Part shown: positions 36,096 through 44,126 of the stretch, in pieces
Layout of the letters: every line of letters starts with the position of its first letter
Position numbering within the stretch: position 1 is the stretch's first letter
Assembly: GCA_023390555.1 (NCBI GenBank)
Contig: JAEWCQ010000033.1
Location: 185,722-249,721, forward strand
DNA from: Bacillota bacterium
GTDB lineage: Bacteria; Bacillota; Clostridia; Lachnospirales; Lachnospiraceae
Length of the DNA: 64,000 nt
Direction: 5' to 3'
Program-made: the position numbers and the translations under genes
Notes under the pieces: model-generated
What the model was told of the DNA's origin: nothing
Database searches by the model: none
Seen by the model: the letters and a program-made list of their open reading frames with translations, nothing else

Positions 36096-36132
36096 CAAAG
36101 AGTTTGTTTTGAATAGAAACAGGCTCTTTTTG
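36096..36132 (+). terminator. Terminator after the RpiR gene
   Basis: ACAAAGAG-TTTGTTT pairs with AGAAACA-CTCTTTTTGT around a short loop, with T-rich 3' side. Confidence 0.8.
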
Positions 36133-36180
36133 TAAATTTTCATGTATGAATGCCAGAAATTTGGTTTCCTGCAAAACACT

Positions 36181-36220
36181 TTGAAAAAAATTAATTTCAT
36201 GATATGATAGTTGCATGAAA
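36181..36220 (+). promoter_or_regulatory. Gfo/Idh gene promoter with candidate RpiR operator
   Basis: TTGAAA (36181-36186) and TATGAT (36203-36208) are 16 bases apart. An inverted repeat TTTCAT-14 nt-ATGAAA (36195-36200, 36215-36220) brackets the -10 box. RpiR control is inferred from adjacency only. Confidence 0.6.
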
Positions 36221-36286
36221 ATAAATATTTCCACGCAAAAACGGGAAAGATTAGGATGATTGTAACAGAAAGAAGGGATATCATTG

Positions 36287-37267
36287 ATGAAAGAATATCG
36301 TTGGGCAACATTGGGGTGTGGCGTCATTGCCAATCAACTGGCGCAGGCAATGGAATGCCAGGGAAGAAAATTGTATGCAGTAGCGAACCGCACACACAAA
36401 AAAGCAGTGGAATTTGCAGAGAAATATGGCATTGAAAAAGTCTATGATAAGATGGAGGACGTATTTGAAGACAGCGATGTAGATATCATTTATATCTCTA
36501 CGCCGCATAACACACATATCGAATATTTGCGGAAAGCACTTCGTGCAGGAAAACACGTGCTTTGTGAGAAATCAATCACACTGAATGCCGGAGAACTGCA
36601 GGAAGCAATGAAATTGGCGAAAGACAATCAGGTTATTCTGGCGGAGGCTATGACGATTTATCACATGCCTGTTTATAAACAGCTGAGTGCGTTAATCGCA
36701 TCTGGAAAATTAGGTGAACTGAAGCTGATCCAGATGAATTTCGGAAGCTACAAAGAATATGATATGAGTAATCGTTTTTTTAACCGCGGCCTGGCAGGCG
36801 GGGCAATGCTGGATATTGGAGTCTATGCACTTTCCTTTGTCCGCTGGTTTATGACATCCAAACCGGATGAAATTGTGTCTCAAGTCAAATTTGCGCCTAC
36901 CGGAGTGGATGAACAGGCCAGTATTCTGCTGAAAAATAAGGAAGAAGAAATGGCAGCCGTTATTTTATCCTTGCATGCAAAACAGCCGAAGCGGGGAACC
37001 GTGGCGTTCGATCAAGGGTATATCGAACTATTTGAATATCCGCGCGGGGAAGAAGCAATCATCACGTATACAGCGGATGGTCACAAAGAAGTTCTGAAAA
37101 CCGGAGAGACGGAACAGGCACTTGCTTATGAAGTGGAGGATATGGAAACAACCATTTTGGGAAAAGCAGATGTGATGCATTTGGATTATACGCAAGATGT
37201 CATGGAGATGATGACTGCTATACGAAATGAATGGGGCATGAAATATCCCGAAGAAGAACAGAACTAA
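36287..37267 (+). CDS. Gfo/Idh/MocA family oxidoreductase
   Basis: The 326-residue protein has the N-terminal NAD(P)-binding Rossmann motif (WATLGCGVIANQLAQAM), STPHNTHIEYLRKALRAGKHVLCEKS (catalytic Lys in EK at about residue 93) and a C-terminal sheet domain with GGAMLDIGVYAL. It likely oxidises or reduces a sugar, inositol or dihydrodiol. It follows an RpiR gene and precedes the PPC-domain protein with a 30-base gap. Confidence 0.92.
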   Translation: MKEYRWATLGCGVIANQLAQAMECQGRKLYAVANRTHKKAVEFAEKYGIEKVYDKMEDVFEDSDVDIIYISTPHNTHIEYLRKALRAGKHVLCEKSITLNAGELQEAMKLAKDNQVILAEAMTIYHMPVYKQLSALIASGKLGELKLIQMNFGSYKEYDMSNRFFNRGLAGGAMLDIGVYALSFVRWFMTSKPDEIVSQVKFAPTGVDEQASILLKNKEEEMAAVILSLHAKQPKRGTVAFDQGYIELFEYPRGEEAIITYTADGHKEVLKTGETEQALAYEVEDMETTILGKADVMHLDYTQDVMEMMTAIRNEWGMKYPEEEQN

Positions 37268-37297
37268 CCGAAAAAAACTTGATTGGAGTTGATTCAG

Positions 37298-37720
37298 ATG
37301 GAATATAGGAGATTTGAAAATACGATTGTGGCAAGAATTGACAAAGGGGAAGAAATTCTGGAAAAGGTCAAAGAAATAGCGGTGAAAGAGAACATAAAGC
37401 TGGCTGGTATTCGTGCGCTGGGCGCAATTAACGATTTTACGGTAGGGGTGTTTAAAACCGAAGAAAAGAAGTACTATGCAAATGATTTTAAAGGCAATTT
37501 TGAAATTGTTTCCCTGACCGGAACAATCAATACGATGAACGACGAATTTTACTGTCATATCCATATGAGTGCGGGAAATGAGAAAGGGGAAGTATTTGGC
37601 GGACACCTAAACCGTGCAACGGTAAGTGCGACCTGTGAAATGGTAATCAACCTGGTGGATGGAAAGGTTGACCGACAATTTGATGAAGAAGTGGGATTAA
37701 ACCTGTTCCGATTTTTATAA
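37298..37720 (+). CDS. PPC (DUF296) domain protein
   Basis: The 140-residue protein has the PPC/DUF296 pattern: IVARIDKGEEILEKVKEIAVKENIKLAGIRALGAINDFTVGVF, FEIVSLTGTIN and CHIHMSAGNEKGEVFGGHL. This fold is found in plant AT-hook proteins and stand-alone bacterial proteins, where a His-rich site may bind metal. The function in bacteria is poorly known. GGAG nine bases before the ATG; probably co-transcribed with the oxidoreductase. Confidence 0.88.
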   Translation: MEYRRFENTIVARIDKGEEILEKVKEIAVKENIKLAGIRALGAINDFTVGVFKTEEKKYYANDFKGNFEIVSLTGTINTMNDEFYCHIHMSAGNEKGEVFGGHLNRATVSATCEMVINLVDGKVDRQFDEEVGLNLFRFL

Positions 37721-38051
37721 CAGATAGAGGATTTGGTCTGACAAACAGAAGAAAAACTTAGGGGTCAGGCAAGGGCAGATTGTCAATCAATCTGTTATTG
37801 GTAAAAATGTAACTAACTTTTGTATCATAGGTGATGATGTTTGTGAGAAAAAATAAATAATATATGCAAGCATCCTGCATATGATATATCATCATTCATC
37901 GATTAACCTACTAGAAAAATAGGAAAACAAGAAAATAAAATATAGATAAAAACTGACTGGACAACCGGAGGTTCTAATCTGCGAAATGCAGATTTGACAC
38001 GGTTGTTTTTTTGTTCTTAAAAAAGAGAACTGAGAAAAGGAGGAAATCACA
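37721..38051 (+). promoter_or_regulatory. Leader of the nitrogenase-like operon
   Basis: This 331-base gene-free region is AT-rich. It holds a dyad TATGCA-7 nt-TGCATA with wider ATATAT flanks (about 37860-37890) that could be an operator, and, about 40-90 bases before the first gene, an intrinsic-terminator-like nested hairpin (listed separately) followed by a second small hairpin GTTCT/AGAAC (about 38013-38030). No clear -35/-10 pair stands out. A terminator between promoter and first gene suggests transcription attenuation. Confidence 0.55.
37961..38012 (+). terminator. Attenuator-like terminator in the nitrogenase-like operon leader
   Basis: Outer stem ACAACCG/CGGTTGT (37961-37967 with 38000-38006) and inner stem AATCTGC/GCAGATT (37976-37982 with 37988-37994) are separated by an asymmetric internal loop (8 and 5 bases), and followed by seven T. 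It may instead terminate the PPC-gene transcript, but its position 40 bases before the next ribosome site favours a regulatory role. No known riboswitch class recognised. Confidence 0.7.
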
Positions 38052-39506
38052 ATGAGTGAAAGCTATTCAGGAACCCGTGAGAGCAAGCCGAATCGCTACA
38101 ATGACATTGGCACAACAGGGCAGGGGGCTGCAAAAGATTTTAAGAACGGGTGTATGAAAAAAGCAGATAGAAGCTTTGCGCAGGGACTCCAATGCCAGCA
38201 GATCAACAGTATGGCAGCACTGATGTCGCTGGAAGATGCCGTATTTATTGCACATTCACCGCAGGGATGTGTCGGATGTGCATCGCTGGCCGTTGATATG
38301 TACAGAGTCGGGCAGGCACACAGAGGGGTAAAACATATTAAAAATCCAAGGATTATCGTATCAAATCTTGACCAGAACAGTGTCATATTCGGGGGTGAAG
38401 ATAAACTGAGAGAAGCTGTCAGGGATGCCATAGAACGATATCACCCCAAATTGATTTTTGTATTTGCATCCTGTGCTTCCGGTGTAATTGGAGATGATAT
38501 TGATGCAATTGCAAAAAACCTTCAGGAAACAACGGAAGCGCTCATCATTCCAATCCACTGTGAAGGGTTCAAGTCAAAAATATGTGCTTCAGGTTTCGAT
38601 GCGGCATTTTTATCCATCAACAAGTATATCCTGCAGCAAAAACAACTTCCCAAGCAGGAAAACCTGGTCAATCTGTTTGCGCCCGTATCGATCAGCTATG
38701 CGGATCAGAAAGAAATGGAACGAATGCTGGCCTTGCTGGGGCTGGAAGTCAATTACATCCCATTTTACAGTTCACTTGAAAAAATCAAAAATATTCCGGC
38801 AGCAACAGCCTCCACTTCCATATGTAAAGTGTTTGCAGATGAGTTTATGCAGACCTTGTATGAGGACTATGGAATTCCATTTTCCCATACGGTTATGCCG
38901 ATTGGTGTGCGCAATACGGATATCTGGTTCCGGGGAATTGCAAAAATCGTAGGAAGAGAAAAGGAAGCGGAAGCTATCATTGCAAAAGAGCATGAAAGAA
39001 TACTGCCGTTGGTGGCATCCATAAAAAAACGCCTTCAGGGAAAAAGGGTGTTCATATGCGGAGGAACCGGAAGGTCTTTTGCGGCAGCAGCACTGATTGC
39101 TGATTTCGGTATGGAACTGATCGGCCTTGAAACACCTACTTATGATGCGGATGCGCAGACAGACATTGAGTATCTGAATGGGATTCATCCGGACTATGTC
39201 GTTGATATAGCCAATATGCAGCCTTTTGAACAGGTGAATCTTTTAAAAAAGCTGAAGCCGGATGTGTTTATCGGCGTACCGGAATGGGCCGCAAAGCTTG
39301 GAATTCCGACAACACATGTTTTAGATATGAAAAGACCGACCATGGGTTACGACGGACTTCTCTTTCTGGGAAACAAAATTGCCGATCAGCTGGAAAATCC
39401 CGGATTCAATGTAAAATTAGCCAAACATATCAAACTTCCTTATAGAGACAGCTGGTATGAGGAAAATCCGTTTAAATATATCGTGGGAGGTGAAGAAAGT
39501 GTCTGA
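38052..39506 (+). CDS. Nitrogenase component 1-like protein, D-type (first pair)
   Basis: The 484-residue protein aligns with NifD by pattern. P-cluster cysteine equivalents are Cys48 (QCQQIN), Cys73 (HSPQGC) and Cys141 (FASCASGVIGDDI). A Cys258 lies 15 residues before YGIPF, matching NifD Cys275, and His422 lies ten residues before MGYDG, matching the homocitrate/cofactor-side His442. CEGFKSK is present, but NifD Gln191 and His195 correspond to Cys178 and Phe182. Hence it should bind P-cluster and an FeMo-co-like or NifB-co-like cofactor but is unlikely to reduce N2. AAAGGAGG ribosome site; first gene of the operon. Confidence 0.9.
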   Translation: MSESYSGTRESKPNRYNDIGTTGQGAAKDFKNGCMKKADRSFAQGLQCQQINSMAALMSLEDAVFIAHSPQGCVGCASLAVDMYRVGQAHRGVKHIKNPRIIVSNLDQNSVIFGGEDKLREAVRDAIERYHPKLIFVFASCASGVIGDDIDAIAKNLQETTEALIIPIHCEGFKSKICASGFDAAFLSINKYILQQKQLPKQENLVNLFAPVSISYADQKEMERMLALLGLEVNYIPFYSSLEKIKNIPAATASTSICKVFADEFMQTLYEDYGIPFSHTVMPIGVRNTDIWFRGIAKIVGREKEAEAIIAKEHERILPLVASIKKRLQGKRVFICGGTGRSFAAAALIADFGMELIGLETPTYDADAQTDIEYLNGIHPDYVVDIANMQPFEQVNLLKKLKPDVFIGVPEWAAKLGIPTTHVLDMKRPTMGYDGLLFLGNKIADQLENPGFNVKLAKHIKLPYRDSWYEENPFKYIVGGEESV

Positions 39507-40785
39507 AGTAGTAGAAAATCCGCGCGGAGGGTGTGTGCTGGCCGGAATTAATGCGGTATTAGGAGCCATCGATAAAGTATGTCCGGTATTCCATGCCGGT
39601 CCGGGCTGTTGCATGCAGGCTACTGCGGCCGACCCGGGGCAGTCCGGAAACAAAAGTTCCAGCTTCGTGAGCAGTGTATCGATACCGTCCAGCAATATGC
39701 TGGAAAGGGAAGTTGTATTTGGAGGAACCCAAAAACTCCAGACGACGATTCAGGGAGCCATAGACATCATAGATGCAGATGCATACTTTGTGCTGACCGG
39801 ATGTACGGCAGGTATTATCGGAGATGATATTAACAGTATTGCCGAAAGCTTTCAAGAGCAGGGGTATCCGGTATATCCCATAGAAACGCCGGGTTTTGCA
39901 GGAGACTGTAACCTTGGCTATGAAGTGGTATGGAATACCTTGATCGATCAGGTGATAGAGGAGGCTGCCGGAAAGGATACTTCGCTTGTCAACCTTTTTG
40001 GAATCATCCCGTATCATGATCCGTTTTGGAGTGGAAATCTGGAAGAAATTGCAAGAATACTTGGCAGACTTGGATTAAGGGTCAATACCTTTTTTACCGG
40101 CCATCAGAATATCGAAAATATAAAAAAAGCATCGGAAGCAGCGTTAAATATTATTCTTCATCCATGGATATGGAAAGGACCTGCAGAAAAATTTCAGGAG
40201 AAATTCGGAGTACCTTACATAAGAATACCGGGGGTTCCAATTGGAGCCAGTGATACCGGAAAATTCATGCAAAGCATTGCAAAAGCCCTGAAGTTAGATC
40301 CGGAGTTCGTCAGTAAAGTAATTGGGGAAGAGGAAGATTACGTATATCGTTATCTCGCACAGTCCATTGGAGCACTCAGCTGGAAAAAATTTGCTGTGGT
40401 CGCGGATGCCTCCAGTGCCATTGGATTCACGAGATATCTGGCGAATGACTACAGTTTCTCCCCTGTACTGGTTATTATTTCAGAAACCATATTCCGGCAG
40501 GAGGATCAGGAAAGGATTCTCAAAGAGCTGACGGATCTGGATTATGCAAGGCCGCCGAAAGTCTTCTTTACAGCAGATCAATATGAAATCAATCAGATTC
40601 TTCTGGAGGAAGAAGATATCTCGCTTATTATCGGAAGCAGTAATGAGGAGGAGATTGGATCCTTAAAAGACGTGCAGTGCATTACCGCTGCATTTCCTAT
40701 CAAAGACAGACTTATTTTCAACAGAACTTATGCAGGATACAGAGGCAGTCTTACATTGATTGAAGACCTTTACGATAATCTGTAA
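39499..40785 (+). CDS. Nitrogenase component 1-like protein, K-type (first pair)
   Basis: Start is a GTG with GGGAGGTGAAGAAA upstream, overlapping the D-type gene by eight bases, which implies coupled, stoichiometric synthesis. The 428-residue protein retains K-type P-cluster cysteines: Cys12 (GGCVLAG), Cys37 (HAGPGC) and Cys102 (TGCTAGIIGDD), with the 25-residue spacing of NifK Cys70 and Cys95. VVFGGTQKL and PGFAGD also fit NifK. The long N-terminal extension of NifK is missing, as in many nitrogenase-like reductases. It should form the beta subunit of a heterotetramer with the preceding protein. Confidence 0.9.
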   Translation: MSEVVENPRGGCVLAGINAVLGAIDKVCPVFHAGPGCCMQATAADPGQSGNKSSSFVSSVSIPSSNMLEREVVFGGTQKLQTTIQGAIDIIDADAYFVLTGCTAGIIGDDINSIAESFQEQGYPVYPIETPGFAGDCNLGYEVVWNTLIDQVIEEAAGKDTSLVNLFGIIPYHDPFWSGNLEEIARILGRLGLRVNTFFTGHQNIENIKKASEAALNIILHPWIWKGPAEKFQEKFGVPYIRIPGVPIGASDTGKFMQSIAKALKLDPEFVSKVIGEEEDYVYRYLAQSIGALSWKKFAVVADASSAIGFTRYLANDYSFSPVLVIISETIFRQEDQERILKELTDLDYARPPKVFFTADQYEINQILLEEEDISLIIGSSNEEEIGSLKDVQCITAAFPIKDRLIFNRTYAGYRGSLTLIEDLYDNL

Positions 40786-40866
40786 TCAAAATGGAAAGTG
40801 AGGAAGAAAAAGAGACAGAGAACATGTTTACAGAATCTAATAGCAATGAATATGGAGGTAAAAAAA

Positions 40867-42330
40867 ATGGCGATTAATTTATTAAGTTCCAATCTTGGAA
40901 CAAGAGAGAACCGGCTGGGTTCCATTACCGGCTATGTCGGCAATTTAAAAGATCTTGCCGAGCAGAGTCAGTGCGGCAGTCTGAAAGGATGCGGACGCTG
41001 CTTTTCACAATCCAGCACATGTCTTTCCGGATGTGCGCTGGGCCAGTTGGGAGGAATCAGGGATATTGCAGTCATTCACCACGGACCGTCCGGATGTTCG
41101 GCAACAGCCAGTCAGCAGTACATTATCACAAATCAGGTGGCGGCAAAAAGAGGCGTTGTGAATCATTCCGTTTATATCGGAACGGATATGGATGAAAATG
41201 ATACGATTTTCGGATCTGCCGATACACTCGCAGATATTATACTGGAGGTCAACCGGAGATACAGTCCCAAGGCAATCTTTGTCAGCAGCTCCTGCGCTTC
41301 CGGAATTATCGGAGAGGATATAGACAGCGTCGTGGAGACGGTAAAAGACGACATAGAAGTCCCTGTGATTGCCGTGCACTGCGAAGGTTTCAAATCCAGA
41401 ATCTGGGCGACCGGATTTGACATATCGGACCATGCGGTTTTAAGCGGCATTGTAAAACCACCGGTTCAAAAAAGAAATACCATTAATTTCAAAAATTTCT
41501 TTGAAAGTGCAAGACCGGAAATTATAGAAATATTTCAAAATTTTGGGCTGGAACCTATCTTTTTATATGCCAATGCCACGGTGGAAGAGCTCGAGCATCT
41601 GTCCGAATCCGTTGCGACAACCTGCATCTGCGGAACACTCGGCAATTATCTCGGGAACGGGCTGGAAGAAAAGTACGGTGTTCCTTATATCCGAACAATA
41701 AATCCATTGGGTGTCACCGGTTTTGAAACATGGCTGCGTGAGATTGGTCGTGTCACCGGTAAGTCTGCGGAGGTGGAACATTATATCGAAGAACAGAGAA
41801 AAATCTATATCCCTCAGATTGAAGCGGTAAAAAAAGAGCTCCGCGGCTTAAAAGCGGTTCTTGGAATGGGGCCGGGATATACGTTTGAGGTAACGAGAGT
41901 TCTGAACGAACTGGGGATTGAAGTCGTATGGGCGCTGGCATGGCACTATGATAAAAAATATGAAAATGAGAAAGTGCCGCCTGCAATGGAATATCTGCTG
42001 GATCATGATGTTAATTTCGAGACCAGTGTATCGGATCAGCAGAACTATGAGGTTATGAACATTCTGAATAAATATCAGCCTGATTTATATCTCTCCCGGC
42101 ATCCCGGTTCCACGGTATGGGCAATCAAGCAGGGAACGGCAGCGGTGTATGTGGCGGATGAATATATGATTTTCGGTTATAAGCATACACTTGAATTTGC
42201 CAATACAGTGTTAGATACCATAAAAAACAGAAGTTTTGAGAAAAATCTTGCAAAACGGGTAAAGCTCCCATATACGGATTGGTGGTATCAGCAGGATGTG
42301 GGAAGTTTCTTAGAGGAGGCAGTCGTTTAA
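40867..42330 (+). CDS. Nitrogenase component 1-like protein, D/E-type (second pair)
   Basis: The ATG at 40867 has a GGAGGTAA site. The 487-residue protein keeps D-type P-cluster cysteines (Cys52, Cys77 in HHGPSGC, Cys143 in SSSCASGIIGEDI) and a cofactor Cys255 fifteen residues before YGVPY, but the NifD His442 position is Val427, and Gln191/His195 are Trp180/Phe184. The N-terminus has a dense Cys set: Cys36, Cys42, Cys45, Cys52 and Cys56, more than P-cluster ligation needs. It may be an NifE-like assembly scaffold for the first pair, or a second reductase with different cofactor ligation. Confidence 0.88.
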   Translation: MAINLLSSNLGTRENRLGSITGYVGNLKDLAEQSQCGSLKGCGRCFSQSSTCLSGCALGQLGGIRDIAVIHHGPSGCSATASQQYIITNQVAAKRGVVNHSVYIGTDMDENDTIFGSADTLADIILEVNRRYSPKAIFVSSSCASGIIGEDIDSVVETVKDDIEVPVIAVHCEGFKSRIWATGFDISDHAVLSGIVKPPVQKRNTINFKNFFESARPEIIEIFQNFGLEPIFLYANATVEELEHLSESVATTCICGTLGNYLGNGLEEKYGVPYIRTINPLGVTGFETWLREIGRVTGKSAEVEHYIEEQRKIYIPQIEAVKKELRGLKAVLGMGPGYTFEVTRVLNELGIEVVWALAWHYDKKYENEKVPPAMEYLLDHDVNFETSVSDQQNYEVMNILNKYQPDLYLSRHPGSTVWAIKQGTAAVYVADEYMIFGYKHTLEFANTVLDTIKNRSFEKNLAKRVKLPYTDWWYQQDVGSFLEEAVV

Positions 42331-43628
42331 TGGCGAAGATCTTAGATAAACAGAGATACAAATGTGCATTAAGTGCCATGCAGACAGTGCAGGCAATCGA
42401 CAGGGCGATCCCGGTTCTGCATTCCGGACCGGGCTGTGCCCAGAAATTATCAAATTCATCGGGAAATTCCGGTTATTTCTCACCGAACATCTATCCGTGT
42501 ACCAGTATCAATGAAAAAGATGTTGTATTTGGCGGAGTACGCAAACTCGAATCGACCATTGAACATTCTCTCAAGGTAATTGATGCGGACCTGTATGTCG
42601 TACTCACCGGCTGTATTCCGGAAATAGTGGGAGATAACACAGAAGAAGTCGTAGATGAATTCCGGGATGCAGAGAAGCCTGTAATCTATGCTTCCACCGC
42701 GGGATTTAAATACAACAACTACAAGGGACATGAACAGGTGGTAGATGCAATCATCGAACAGCTCCTTGAAAAATCCGAATTCCGCTACGACCGTCTTGTG
42801 AATATCTGGGCAGATGTTCCGTACCAGGATGAGTTCTGGCTTGGAAATTTAAGAGAATTAGAAAATCTTCTTACGGAAATCGGACTGATTCCCAATACGA
42901 TTTTTGGTTATAAACGGGGACTGGATCATATTAAAAAGATTCCGCATGCCCAGTTCAATCTATTGATATCACCCTGGGTAGGATTGGAGAATGTCCGGAA
43001 AATGGAGGATAAATTCGGAACTCCCTATCTCCATTATCCGACGCTCCCAATCGGTGCATTTGAGACCAGCAAATTTCTTCGTGAAGTCGGGAAGTATGCG
43101 GGAATACCGAAGGAGGATATCGAGAAAGTCATTCAGGAAAAAGAAGATTATTACTACTATTATATAGAGCGTTACGCAGATCTTTTTCTGGAAACCCGTG
43201 TCATGTCCAAACAGTTTACCGTGGTGGCAGATGCGCAGTATGCACTGGGAATCACCAAGTTTCTGGTCAATGATCTTGGACTCTTCCCGGCAAAACAGTT
43301 TGTTGTGGATGACACACCGCGTGAATACCGTAAACAGGTGGAATCTTATTTTAAAGAATTGAATTATGATATTGAAGCAGAAGTCAGTTTTGAAACAGAT
43401 GGATATAAAATCCATCATGAAATCAAAGCCCATGACTATCATGGCTACCCTCTGATCTTAGGCGGATATTGGGAAAAAGAAGTGGCGAATCAGACCGATG
43501 CACATTTCCTGAATATCTCCTGGCCTGTAAATGAACGTCTGATCATGAACAGCTATTACGTGGGATATGATGGGGGTCTGAAACTGATTGAAGACATCTA
43601 TTCCGTGGCTAAGACCCGATTCAATTGA
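42330..43628 (+). CDS. Nitrogenase component 1-like protein, K/N-type (second pair)
   Basis: The ATG overlaps the previous stop by one base (TAATG), with GAGGAGG ten bases upstream. The 432-residue protein keeps three K-type cysteines: Cys12 (YKCAL), Cys36 (HSGPGC) and Cys95 (LTGCIPEIVGDNT), with spacing like NifK. True NifN scaffolds usually lose part of this set, so a full P-cluster-like site here argues against a simple EN scaffold. It should pair with the preceding protein. An unusual run of five Tyr occurs at EDYYYYYIE. Confidence 0.88.
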   Translation: MAKILDKQRYKCALSAMQTVQAIDRAIPVLHSGPGCAQKLSNSSGNSGYFSPNIYPCTSINEKDVVFGGVRKLESTIEHSLKVIDADLYVVLTGCIPEIVGDNTEEVVDEFRDAEKPVIYASTAGFKYNNYKGHEQVVDAIIEQLLEKSEFRYDRLVNIWADVPYQDEFWLGNLRELENLLTEIGLIPNTIFGYKRGLDHIKKIPHAQFNLLISPWVGLENVRKMEDKFGTPYLHYPTLPIGAFETSKFLREVGKYAGIPKEDIEKVIQEKEDYYYYYIERYADLFLETRVMSKQFTVVADAQYALGITKFLVNDLGLFPAKQFVVDDTPREYRKQVESYFKELNYDIEAEVSFETDGYKIHHEIKAHDYHGYPLILGGYWEKEVANQTDAHFLNISWPVNERLIMNSYYVGYDGGLKLIEDIYSVAKTRFN

Positions 43629-43649
43629 TGGAGAAAAAGGGAGGCAGAT

Positions 43650-44105
43650 ATGTCCTATAAAATTGCAGTAGCTTCATCCGATGGGAAACACATTGACCTG
43701 AACTTCGGATCTGCACCTGAATTCCTGATCTATGAGGTGGCAGAGGACGGTTCCTATCAATATTTGGAAACACGCAAAGCTGCTGAGGCAGCAGAAAGCC
43801 GTGCAGATGCAGGCTGTCAGACAGAATGCGGATCAGCATCCGGCTGCGGCAGTCAGGGAGGCTGTGGCGGTCAGGGAACGGTCTCTGCGAGCGTTCTGCT
43901 TTTGGGAGACTGCAGAACCGTAATGTGCAAAAAGATAGGGTTTCAGGTTCAAAAACAGCTGGAAAAGAAATTCATCAGTTCCTTTGACATCAGCGGGGAT
44001 ATTGAGGAAGCACTTATTAAGATCACGACATATTTTTACCGTGCCGACAACCACCAGACTTTGCGGGGGATTGCGAATGCAGGTACGGGTTCTGCAAAAA
44101 ATTAG
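43650..44105 (+). CDS. NifX/NifB-C-terminal-like (dinitrogenase cofactor) family protein with Cys-Gly-rich insert
   Basis: The 151-residue protein has the NifX-type fold pattern (IAVASSDGKHIDLNFGSAPEFLIYEV at the start; VSASVLLLGDCRTVMCKKIGF in the middle). Between strands lies a Cys/Gly-rich loop (Cys56, Cys60, Cys66, Cys72) not seen in plain NifX. The family carries or shields NifB-co or FeMo-co. The gene follows the last nitrogenase-like subunit by 21 bases with a GGGAGG site, so a cofactor-handling role for this complex is the simplest idea. Confidence 0.85.
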   Translation: MSYKIAVASSDGKHIDLNFGSAPEFLIYEVAEDGSYQYLETRKAAEAAESRADAGCQTECGSASGCGSQGGCGGQGTVSASVLLLGDCRTVMCKKIGFQVQKQLEKKFISSFDISGDIEEALIKITTYFYRADNHQTLRGIANAGTGSAKN

Positions 44106-44126
44106 AAAAAGGAAGGATTTGAAATT

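Noticed and set aside
37961..38000. PreQ1-I riboswitch (an AGGTTCTA string is present)
   Set aside because: The characteristic pseudoknot tail and loop spacing are absent; the string sits in the internal loop of the terminator-like hairpin.
38052..43628. Molybdenum nitrogenase (nitrogen fixation) operon
   Set aside because: Gln191 and His195 equivalents are lost in both D-like subunits, and no nifH, nifB, nifV or nifS-like gene lies in the window.
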